From: Acidobacteriota bacterium
GTDB lineage: Bacteria > Acidobacteriota > Terriglobia > Terriglobales > Acidobacteriaceae
Length of the DNA: 43,225 bases
NCBI GenBank assembly: GCA_025359885.1
Contig: JANYDG010000042.1
Span: forward strand, 1-43,225
Direction of reading: 5' to 3'
Position numbers and translations under genes: made by a program. The notes below the pieces were generated by a model. It was given only the letters and a program-made list of their open reading frames with translations. It ran no database searches and was not told the DNA's origin. This document shows, piece after piece, positions 33,488 to 41,086 of this stretch; within the stretch, counting starts at the first letter, position 1, and the number at the start of each line of letters is the position of its first letter.

Positions 33488-34894
33488 TTGCTTACCAGTG
33501 TCAGCAGTCCTTTTAGTGAACATCCTGAAATCCGGCAGCGCTTTGCAGAACTGCATTCGCCGCTTTCCTCGCAGGCTGCCGTGGTCGAGTCCAACCGGTG
33601 CCTGAACTGCTTCGATGCACCATGCATGGTCGCATGCCCCACCCATATCGACGTCCCCGGCTTCATCAAACGCATCGCGAGCGGTAACCTGCGAGGTGCC
33701 GGTCGCAAAATCATCGAGGCGAACGTCCTCGCTGGCAGTTGCTCCCGCGTCTGCCCCGTCGAGGTACTCTGCGAGGGTGCCTGCGTGATGCACCGCTACG
33801 ACCGCCCCCCAATCCAGATTGCCGAGTTGCAGCGCCACGCCATGGACGCCTTTCACGCCTGGGGTGAGCCCCTGATTCCAGTGGCATCGCCAGCGATTCC
33901 CTTGCGCGTAGCCTGCGTCGGCAGCGGCCCGGCGTCGCTTGCCTGCGCTGCTGAGCTGCGTCGAATGGGAGCCCACGTCACCGTAATTGAGCGCCGCCCT
34001 CTCCCCGGTGGCCTCAACACCTATGGCGTCGCTGAATACAAACTCCCCACCGCCGATAGTCTGCGCGAGGTCGAGCTGATCCGCCAGACCGGCGTCGAAT
34101 TCCGCCTCTCCGAGGCTATCGAGACCACCGCCCAGCTTGAGGCCCTCGAAACGGAGTTTGACTTCGTCTTTCTGGGAGTAGGCCTGGGCGCGATGCAGAG
34201 CCTCGGCATTCCCGGCGAATCCGAATCAATTCAAAGTGGCGTCGAAGATGAAACCCACGGTATTCTCAACGCCCTTCAGCTGATCTCCGCCTACAAGACC
34301 GGCCACATCACCAGAATGTCGGGCGCAGTCGTCGTCGTGGGGGCAGGGAATACCGCGATCGATGCCGCCATCGCCGCTCGCCGCCTCGGGGCCGACCCCG
34401 TCACCATGCTCTACCGCCGCGGACCCAATGATGTCTCCGCATTCGACTTTGAGTTCGATCATGCCCGCCGCGAGGGCGTGAGCTTTCTTTGGCATCGCCT
34501 GCCGGTAGCGATTCGCAATGCTGAGAACGGCGGCCTGCTGCTGGATATTCAAGCCGTCAAACCAGCGGGCAATAGCCTCGCAGACGACCGCAAGCCCGAT
34601 CATTTTGAGCCCATCCCTCATTCGCTCTTCTCCATGGAGTGCCGCACCGTCATCCCCGCAATTGGCCAGTCTCCGCTCACCCAACTGCTCACCGAGTTTC
34701 GCCACATCGCCGTCGAGCATGGCCGCATCGTCACCGAACGCGCCACCGGCCAGACCACCCATCCGCGCTTCTTTGCCGGCGGAGACTGCGCCAACGGCGG
34801 CCGCGAAGTCGTCGACGCCATCGCCGACGGCAAGCGCGCTGCTCTCGGCATCCTCGCAAAATTCAACTCGGCAGCCGAGGTCGCACATGTCTAG
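33488..34894 (+). CDS. preT: Dihydropyrimidine dehydrogenase subunit PreT (GltD-like FAD/NAD subunit)
   Basis: 468 residues from TTG 33488, seven bases after GAAGGA; there is no ATG near the domain start. The N-terminal Fe-S region has cysteines at 38, 41, 46, 50 (RCLNCFDAPCMVACP) and 85, 89, 95, 99 (CSRVCPVEVLCEGAC). FAD binding is by VACVGSGPASLACAAEL (about 140-156); the NAD(P) domain has VVVVGAGNTAIDAAIAARRLG; the second FAD motif is in FFAGGDCANGG. It passes electrons from NADH to PreA for reduction of uracil or thymine, or runs in reverse. Its stop overlaps preA by eight bases. A glutamate-synthase small subunit is the alternative but the PreA partner argues against it. Confidence 0.9.
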   Translation: MLTSVSSPFSEHPEIRQRFAELHSPLSSQAAVVESNRCLNCFDAPCMVACPTHIDVPGFIKRIASGNLRGAGRKIIEANVLAGSCSRVCPVEVLCEGACVMHRYDRPPIQIAELQRHAMDAFHAWGEPLIPVASPAIPLRVACVGSGPASLACAAELRRMGAHVTVIERRPLPGGLNTYGVAEYKLPTADSLREVELIRQTGVEFRLSEAIETTAQLEALETEFDFVFLGVGLGAMQSLGIPGESESIQSGVEDETHGILNALQLISAYKTGHITRMSGAVVVVGAGNTAIDAAIAARRLGADPVTMLYRRGPNDVSAFDFEFDHARREGVSFLWHRLPVAIRNAENGGLLLDIQAVKPAGNSLADDRKPDHFEPIPHSLFSMECRTVIPAIGQSPLTQLLTEFRHIAVEHGRIVTERATGQTTHPRFFAGGDCANGGREVVDAIADGKRAALGILAKFNSAAEVAHV

Positions 34895-36341
34895 CTCCCC
34901 TCACTTCACTCCCGACCTCACCGTTCGCAACTTTGCCGGGGGCATCAACTGCCCTAACCCTTTCTGGCTCGCCTCCGCGCCACCCACCAACTGCGGTGAA
35001 CAAATCATGCGCGCCTTTGACGCCGGCTGGGGCGGTGCCGTCTGGAAAACCATCGGCGCACCCGTCACCAACGTCTCTTCGCGCTACTCCTCCATCGACT
35101 GGATGGGCCAGCGCATGATGGGCTTCAACAACATTGAACTCATCAGCGACCGCCCCATCGAAACCAACCTCCGCGAAATCACCGAAGTCAAAAAGCGCTA
35201 CCCCGCCCAGGCAGTCATCGCATCCCTCATGGTTGAATCCAACCGCGAAGCCTGGCATGACATCGTCCGGCGCTCTGAAGACGCCGGCGCCGATGGTCTC
35301 GAACTCAACTTCGGCTGCCCCCACGGCATGAGTGAGCGCGGCATGGGCTCCGCCGTCGGCCAGGTGCCGGAGTACGCCCAGATGATCACAGAGTGGGTAA
35401 AAGAAGTCGCCCGCACCCCCGTGCTCGTCAAGCTGACACCCAACATCGCCGACATTCGCACCGTCGCCCGCGCGGCAAAACTCGGCTGCGCCGACGGCCT
35501 CTCCGCCATCAACGCCATCAACTCCATTACCGGCATCGACCTCGATACGCTCGTCCCACGCCCCAACGTCGGCGGCAAAAGCTCCCACGGAGGTTATTGT
35601 GGTCCCGCCGTCAAACCCATCGCGCTCAACATGGTGCAATCCATCATGGCCGACTCCGCCTCAGCCCTGCCGCTGTCGGGAATCGGCGGCATCAGTACCT
35701 GGTCCGACGCGGCAGAATTCATCCTCCTCGGCTGCGGCACCGTCCAGGTCTGCACCGCCGCCATGCACTACGGCTACCGCATCGTCGAAGACATGGCCGA
35801 CGGCCTCAGAAACTGGATGCGCGGCAAAGGCTTTCGCACCCTCGAAGACTTCCGCGGCCTCTCCGTCAACCGCGTCACCGAGTGGAAGCATCTCAATCTC
35901 AACTTCAAAATCGTCGCCACCATTGACGAGCAGAAGTGCATCGGCTGCGACCTGTGCCACATCGCCTGCTGGGACGGCGCACACCAGTGCATTCATCTCG
36001 ACCGCGTCTCTGGCCCTACCGACGGCCATGTCGAATTGCACCCCATCCCCACCAGCCACGAAGTCGCCAGCCGCAGCCGCATCACCGTCACCCCCGTCAC
36101 CCGGCGTGAACGCAGCCAAACCGCTGGCCTCCACTCGCCCGCCCACGGCCCCTACCCCACGCCCCTCGCCCGCATTCCCCGCGTCGACCAAACCGAGTGC
36201 GTCGGCTGCAACCTCTGCTCCTGCGTCTGCCCCGTCGACAACTGCATCACCATGGTCGAGGTACCCACCGGCCTTCCGGCTGAAACCTGGGACGAGCGCA
36301 TCAAAGGAACCTCAAACGCCGCGGAACCGCAAATCCTGTAG
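34887..36341 (+). CDS. preA: Dihydropyrimidine dehydrogenase catalytic subunit PreA
   Basis: 484 residues from ATG 34887. Residues about 1-310 form a dihydroorotate-dehydrogenase-like FMN barrel: NPFWLASAPPTNCGEQI, ELNFGCPHGMSERGMGSAVG, VLVKLTPNIADI, LSGIGGISTWSDAAEFILLG. Two ferredoxin-type clusters follow, at about 351 (CIGCDLCHIACW) and about 438 (CVGCNLCSCVCPVDNC). It reduces uracil or thymine to the dihydro form, first step of reductive pyrimidine breakdown, with PreT as electron donor. The loop that carries the catalytic cysteine in mammalian enzyme reads SAVGQ here (see findings). About 75 residues between the clusters is longer than a simple double ferredoxin. Confidence 0.93.
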   Translation: MSSSPHFTPDLTVRNFAGGINCPNPFWLASAPPTNCGEQIMRAFDAGWGGAVWKTIGAPVTNVSSRYSSIDWMGQRMMGFNNIELISDRPIETNLREITEVKKRYPAQAVIASLMVESNREAWHDIVRRSEDAGADGLELNFGCPHGMSERGMGSAVGQVPEYAQMITEWVKEVARTPVLVKLTPNIADIRTVARAAKLGCADGLSAINAINSITGIDLDTLVPRPNVGGKSSHGGYCGPAVKPIALNMVQSIMADSASALPLSGIGGISTWSDAAEFILLGCGTVQVCTAAMHYGYRIVEDMADGLRNWMRGKGFRTLEDFRGLSVNRVTEWKHLNLNFKIVATIDEQKCIGCDLCHIACWDGAHQCIHLDRVSGPTDGHVELHPIPTSHEVASRSRITVTPVTRRERSQTAGLHSPAHGPYPTPLARIPRVDQTECVGCNLCSCVCPVDNCITMVEVPTGLPAETWDERIKGTSNAAEPQIL

Positions 36342-36450
36342 CCGTCTCAAGAACTGACGACCCGGGTGCTCCACCCTCGTCACGCTTTTGCTTTTGTGGC
36401 TAAAGTGGCAGTAACTCCCAGCCAAACCATCCGCAGCCCGAGGAGCCGCA

Positions 36451-37866
36451 TTGAACAAATATCCCCAAATCGACCCCTCCCTCATCAACGACGACCTCGC
36501 CCCCACCACCCCCGCCCACCGCACCTGGGGCACCTACAACTACATCGCCCTCTGGTTCTCCATGTCCATGGAGATCACCACCTACCAGCTCGCCAGCTCT
36601 CTCATCGCCAAGGGCATGGATTGGAAGCAGGCCATCGGCACCGTGCTCATCGGCAACCTCATCGTGCTCATCCCCATGCTCCTCAACGCCCACGCCGGGG
36701 CCAAATACGGCATCCCCTTTCCCGTCTTCATTCGGGCGCCCTTTGGCGTGCGCGGCGCAAACCTCCCGGCAATCCTGCGTGCGCTCGTCGCCTGCGGCTG
36801 GTTTGGCATCTAGGCCTGGATCGGCGGCACCGCAATTCATTCGATGCTGCTGGTCGTCTGGCCCGCGGTCGCCGCAGTTGATTGGGCGCTCTGGGCCTGC
36901 TTCCTCGGCTTCTGGCTCTTGAATATGGCCGTCGTCTGGCGCGGCGTCGAATCTATCCGCTTCCTCCAGGGCTTCGGCGCGCCCTTCATGTTCATCATGG
37001 CCGCCGCCCTGCTCATCTGGATTCGCGTCAAAGCAGGCAGCTTCGGCGCCATGCTCGAAACCCCCAGCAAATTCCACAACTGGCATGAATTCCTGCCCGT
37101 CTTCTTCCCCGCGCTCACCGGCATGGTCGGCTACTGGGCCACGCTCGCCTTGAATATTCCAGACTTCACCCGCTACTCCAGGTCCCAGGGCGCGCAGATC
37201 GTCGGCCAGGCTTTCGGCCTGCCAGTGGCCATGACGCTCTACACCTTCGTCGGCATCGCCTGCACCTCCGCATCGGTCGTCTTATTCGGCGAACCTATCT
37301 GGAACCCCATTCTCCTTATTGGTCGCTTTCATCAGCCAGTCATTGCCTTCATCGCACTCATCGCCATCCTCGTCGCCACCCTCAACGTCAACATCGGCGC
37401 AAATGTCGTTTCACCGTCCAATGACTTCTCTAACCTCTATCCGCGCCTCATCAGCTACCGCACCGGCGGCATGATTACAGGATTTTTAGGCCTCGCCATG
37501 CAGCCCTGGAAACTGCTCGCCACCCCCGACGCCTATATCTTCGGATGGCTCGAGGGTTACTCCGGCCTCTTGGGCCCCGTAGCAGGAATCATGGTCTGCG
37601 ATTACTTCTTCATCCGAAAGACAAAGTTATCCATCAACTCGCTCTATCATCGCGAAGGAATCTACCACTACACCAAAGGCATCAATCCGCGGGCGATTGT
37701 CGCGTTAGTTATCGGCGTGGTCGTAGCACTCATCGGACTCATCGTCCCCGCGCTCCACTTTCTCTATGACTACAGCTGGTTTGTAGGCTTCTTCCTGGCT
37801 GGCTTGGTCTACGCCATGCTGATGAATCTCTCGAAAGTGCCGGTCAGTGAGCCGGCGGAAGCATAA
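36451..37866 (+). pseudogene. NCS1-family nucleobase/hydantoin:cation symporter, interrupted by one amber codon
   Basis: A 471-codon frame from TTG 36451 (AGGAG at 36441-36445) to 37866 is broken only by TAG at 36811-36813. Before it: WGTYNYIALWFSMSMEITTY and GVRGANLPAILRALVACGWFGI; after it: AWIGGTAIHSMLLVVWP, NIPDFTRYSRSQGAQIVGQ and SPSNDFSNLYP, all NCS1 features in the same phase. A conserved family motif GWFGIQxWIGG shows the stop replaces a CAG glutamine by one base. The stop is codon 121 and the preceding tryptophan codon 117, the numbers of the substrate-contact residues W117 and Q121 in the hydantoin transporter Mhp1. The ORF pieces are 36451-36813 and, after a restart ATG, 36844-37866. 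If intact it would import uracil, allantoin or hydantoin for the neighbouring enzymes. Confidence 0.85.
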
Positions 37867-37886
37867 TCCTCCCAGCTCACGAACAG

Positions 37887-39260
37887 TTACTCCACCAGCG
37901 CATCAGCCAGCGCCAGCGCCTCATCCAGCGCACCGATGCCAAAGTCCAACTCAGCCTCAGTCACAATCAGCGGCGGGGCAATCACAAAGTGGCTCACCCA
38001 CGCCTGCTGCGCCACGCCCATGCCCATCATCTTGGCCGCCACCTGATCGACCACCAGCGCCTTGCCCTCGACCTTGTCGCGCATCGTGTTGAAAGGCTCT
38101 TTGGTCTCGCGATTCTTCACCAGCTCCACCGCCCAGAAGAGGCCCTTGCCACGCACGTCGCCAATCGAAGGATGCTTCTCCTTCAGCGCCTCCAGCTTCG
38201 CTTGAACGTAAGGCTCAAGCGCCGCCGCCCGTTCCACCAGGCCCAACCGGTGCATCTCTTCAATTGTGGCAACGGCAGGACCCGTCGTCATGGGATGCGC
38301 TTCATACGTGTGCCCATGCGCAAAGTAATGCTCTTCAAAGTAGTCCGCAATCTTTTTCGTCGTCGCGCAAAGTCCCAGCGGCACATACGCTGAAGTAATG
38401 CCCTTCGCAGTGACCAGAATGTCCGGCTTCACCCCCCCCTCCCCGAAATGATCACCGCAGAACCACTTGCCCGTGCGTCCCCAGCCCGTCATCACTTCGT
38501 CGGCAATCATCAGCACGCCATAAGCATCGCAGATAGCGCGCAGCCGCGGCAGATATTCCTTCGGCGGAACTAACACGCCATTGGTCCCAACAATAGGTTC
38601 CACAATAATTGCCGCTACATCACTCTCGTTGCGGATCATATGTTCGATGTAATCCACACAGGCCACATCACAGCTCGGATAAGTATGTTTGATCGGGCAC
38701 TTGTAACAGTTCGTCTCCGGCGCAAAAATGAATCCCTGCCCCTTGCCGCCCGGCTCCATCGCCCAGCGTCGCGGGTCGCCCGTCGCCGCAATTGAAGCCA
38801 TCGTCGAGCCGTGATAACTCCGGTAGCGCGAAATAATCTTCGTCTTCCCCGTATACATCCGCGCAATCTTGAACGCCGCCTCGTTCGCCTCAGTCCCCGA
38901 GGTCGCAAAGAAGAACTTCTCCAGCCCCTCCGGCAGCACTTCCAGCAGCTTCTGGCTCAGCTTTGCCCGCGCCGTCGTCGCATACCCCGGCGCAATGTAT
39001 GGCAACTCGCGCGCCTGCTCCGCAATCGCCTCAATCACCCGCGGATTCTTGTGCCCCAGGTTCACGCACATCAGCTGCGATGAGAAATCCAGATACCGCT
39101 TGCCCGTCACATCAATGAAATAGCACCCCTCCGCATCCACCACATGCAGCGGCTTCCAAGTCTTCTGCATCCGCCACGTGCCGTAGTTGTTGGCGCGCGT
39201 TATGCTCACCACCTGCTCTGTGGTCATGGGGGCTGTTTCCAGTTCGACAAATTCGCTCAT
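37887..39260 (-). CDS. Class III PLP-dependent aminotransferase
   Basis: 457 residues. SGTEANEAAFK (121-131) binds the PLP phosphate, DEVMTGWGRTG gives the ring-nitrogen aspartate D254, and TAKGITSAYVPLG contains the Schiff-base lysine K286. Class III enzymes act on omega-amino groups (beta-alanine, taurine, GABA, diamines). Next to preTA, beta-alanine to malonate semialdehyde, the last step of reductive pyrimidine breakdown, is the most attractive substrate but is inference. Four cysteines at 185, 188, 197 and 201 (CYKCP, then SCDVAC) recur in one subgroup of the family. It is convergent with the NCS1 frame, 20 bases apart. Confidence 0.88.
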   Translation of the reverse strand: MSEFVELETAPMTTEQVVSITRANNYGTWRMQKTWKPLHVVDAEGCYFIDVTGKRYLDFSSQLMCVNLGHKNPRVIEAIAEQARELPYIAPGYATTARAKLSQKLLEVLPEGLEKFFFATSGTEANEAAFKIARMYTGKTKIISRYRSYHGSTMASIAATGDPRRWAMEPGGKGQGFIFAPETNCYKCPIKHTYPSCDVACVDYIEHMIRNESDVAAIIVEPIVGTNGVLVPPKEYLPRLRAICDAYGVLMIADEVMTGWGRTGKWFCGDHFGEGGVKPDILVTAKGITSAYVPLGLCATTKKIADYFEEHYFAHGHTYEAHPMTTGPAVATIEEMHRLGLVERAAALEPYVQAKLEALKEKHPSIGDVRGKGLFWAVELVKNRETKEPFNTMRDKVEGKALVVDQVAAKMMGMGVAQQAWVSHFVIAPPLIVTEAELDFGIGALDEALALADALVE

Positions 39261-39299
39261 AGCGCTGCTCTCCAGGGGACGGTGTTTTCAAATCCTATC

Positions 39300-39347
39300 A
39301 TCGTTCCCTCCGGGTATCGTTGACCAACGATGGTCACTGCAAACGAT
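39300..39347. promoter_or_regulatory. Symmetric array of four ATCGTT half-sites, candidate operator
   Basis: ATCGTT at 39300-39305 and 39316-39321, then its reverse complement AACGAT at 39326-39331 and 39342-39347. Spacing is 10, 4 and 10 bases, giving exact symmetry around 39323.5. The inner pair extends to a seven-base-arm dyad (ATCGTTG ... CAACGAT). It lies 40-87 bases before the aminotransferase start on the minus strand, where an operator would be. I cannot name the regulator. Confidence 0.55.
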
Positions 39348-39362
39348 AGCTTTGCAAACGCA

Positions 39363-40520
39363 TCACGCATCTTTTGGCTTCTTGTCCATGCCCAGGTCTG
39401 CCCTCCAGAAAAGTGTTAGTAACTGCACCTGGTTATCATTGCTCCAAGCCTCCAGCGTTCGTACCAGCGCTTCTTCTTTGGTACCGAGCGCCTCAGCCAC
39501 TTGATGAAGGTAGTCTTCGTACTTCCAGGTTGTTGGAGGTTGATTTGGATCAACTTGTCCGCCATTTGCCGGAGGTATAGAGGCTGGTCGGATTGGAATA
39601 TCTCGATTCTCAGGTTGCCAGCCCCACGTCAATTTCACCGCACTCACTGGCAGTCCCGCTTCGGTAAGTTTGGCAGCCTTTGACGGAAACCGCTGCACAA
39701 AAACGGCCTGATCAACCCAATCCATGATGGTGAAGAGCGGCGTGCGTGTATGCAGTGCGAGTAGCACAAAGTCAGCTGTCGCAAGGTTCTGAATGCTCTC
39801 AATGCCTTCCTCCATCAACCGCTGTTCCTTCCAATAGTCGATGCCTTGAATCAGTTGCAGGCTCAGTTCGTTTTGCTTGGGCACAGCATCAGATTGGAAT
39901 AGCTTCGCGCGAAGACTGCGAATCGAGCTGTCAAGAATGGAGACACTCGCAGTCGCGATCAGAAAGTACATGTGTGGCTCAATCTTATTCGTTGAAAAGT
40001 TGACGACCTCCGCCAGACCCAGCGAAAGCACCACACGGTAGGCTGCCCACCAGAACATCTGCCCACTGATATCCCATACAAAAATACGGCGCACCATGAT
40101 GCCCGTGTTGAAAACGAAGCTACCCAGAAACGCATAGATGAGATAGTCGATTTTGTCTGCCGGGATAGCCTTCCACCAATTCACGATGTTTTCAGTCGGC
40201 GTCGGGTTGGAGCATGGGTCTAGCCTCAGCTTGCACTCCGGTGGGTTAGCGTCGTCAGCTTTGGGGGCTGGGGGTGGCTGCTGCTTTGCGGCCTCTGCCG
40301 GTTTTGGTTGGGTCGCATCGCCGGGTTTTGCGGCCGGGTTGGCTGCGACTGGAATAGCAACCGAAGTTCCGGCCGCGCCGCCGCCAGTGGGAACCGGGGC
40401 TGCTGGATTGGGCGGAGGGGGAGTGTTCGTGTCTGCCTTCTGTTGGCTCGCGGTCTTGACCGGCGGCAGTGTGCCAAATTCATGGCGCAATAAAATCAAT
40501 TGGAAGCCGATAAGATACAC
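39363..40520 (-). CDS. Unknown membrane protein, C-terminal part of an interrupted frame
   Basis: 385 residues if begun at GTG 40520, but that start cuts a membrane helix in half. The frame is open back to TAG 40605-40607, and the codons before the GTG spell RYFLPAFFLVC, the first half of the helix. Next come a Pro/Ala/Gln-rich stretch (about residues 25-90), two or three hydrophobic segments (DYLIYAFLGSFVFNTGIMV, WWAAYRVVLSLGLAEVV) and a soluble C-terminal region (LSLQLIQGIDYWKEQRLMEEG, EDYLHQVAEALGTKEE, ending DMGK-type LGMDKKPKDA). No known domain recognised. It probably belongs with the upstream frame 40605-40928 as one gene of about 520 residues. Confidence 0.55.
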   Translation of the reverse strand: MYLIGFQLILLRHEFGTLPPVKTASQQKADTNTPPPPNPAAPVPTGGGAAGTSVAIPVAANPAAKPGDATQPKPAEAAKQQPPPAPKADDANPPECKLRLDPCSNPTPTENIVNWWKAIPADKIDYLIYAFLGSFVFNTGIMVRRIFVWDISGQMFWWAAYRVVLSLGLAEVVNFSTNKIEPHMYFLIATASVSILDSSIRSLRAKLFQSDAVPKQNELSLQLIQGIDYWKEQRLMEEGIESIQNLATADFVLLALHTRTPLFTIMDWVDQAVFVQRFPSKAAKLTEAGLPVSAVKLTWGWQPENRDIPIRPASIPPANGGQVDPNQPPTTWKYEDYLHQVAEALGTKEEALVRTLEAWSNDNQVQLLTLFWRADLGMDKKPKDA

Positions 40521-40604
40521 GCAAACCAGAAAGAATGCAGGCAGAAAGTAACGCAGACTATCTCGAAGCCGTTCATATCGCGTAATCCAATTCCGCCGCT
40601 TTGC

Positions 40605-40928
40605 CTACGGATCGTCGCTGGAGCCATAAATCTGCAGCGTGACGGGGTCCTTCTCCGGCTCATGCATGCCTCGACGTAAATCCTGCATCTGCTTGAATTT
40701 CCGTGGAGTCGCAAAAGTTTTTACATGGTTGAATAACTCGATCACCTGGCAGTAAAGACCGACACGTTCGTGGCGAGTAAGACCAAGCACTGAGTCCAAC
40801 CTGCCCAGCAAAAAATCGGCGCGCCATGACAACCCAACAAGCACATGCAGGTAAGCGACTATCAGAGGGCTAAGAGCAAGCACAATCGCAAGCAGTTCAA
40901 GGCATTGAAGTACACTCAGTTCTTTCAT
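40605..40928 (-). CDS. Unknown membrane protein, N-terminal part of an interrupted frame
   Basis: 107 residues from ATG 40928, which has GGAGGGAA about eight bases upstream. One hydrophobic helix (about 9-33, LLAIVLALSPLIVAYLHVLVGL) is followed by a soluble stretch (LTRHERVGLYCQVIELFNHVKTF) ending GSSDDP at TAG 40605-40607. The next codons in the same phase continue AKRRNWITRYERLRDSLRYF and into the helix of the downstream frame, with no start codon between. One gene broken by a nonsense codon, or read through it, explains this best; two separate genes would leave the second without a good start. Confidence 0.55.
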   Translation of the reverse strand: MKELSVLQCLELLAIVLALSPLIVAYLHVLVGLSWRADFLLGRLDSVLGLTRHERVGLYCQVIELFNHVKTFATPRKFKQMQDLRRGMHEPEKDPVTLQIYGSSDDP

Positions 40929-41026
40929 CGCAGTTCCCTCCAGAAGCCACACCATATCGGGGAGCGCCCCATCATAACTCCGATAGATAAGTCTTTCCTA
41001 TTGATTTCTTCTGATCAATTCAAACG

Positions 41027-41063
41027 AAATAAAAACGGCCCCTGGTGTCTGCCAGGAGCCGTT
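41027..41063 (-). terminator. Rho-independent terminator of clpC
   Basis: On the minus strand AACGGCTCCTGG pairs with CCAGGGGCCGTT (one T-G wobble) around CAGACA, followed by TTTATTT. It lies 24 bases after the clpC stop. Confidence 0.85.
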
Positions 41064-41086
41064 CTCTTTTCTGGTTGCAAACTGAC

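Noticed and set aside
15694..34000. dif (XerCD) site near the skew switch
   Set aside because: Scanned intergenic regions for the typical AT-rich 28-base dyad and found nothing convincing; the weak TTGTG/CACAA dyad at 15718-15737 does not fit.
37887..39260. Ureidoglycine-glyoxylate aminotransferase
   Set aside because: That enzyme belongs to a different PLP class (class V, PucG); this protein has class III motifs.
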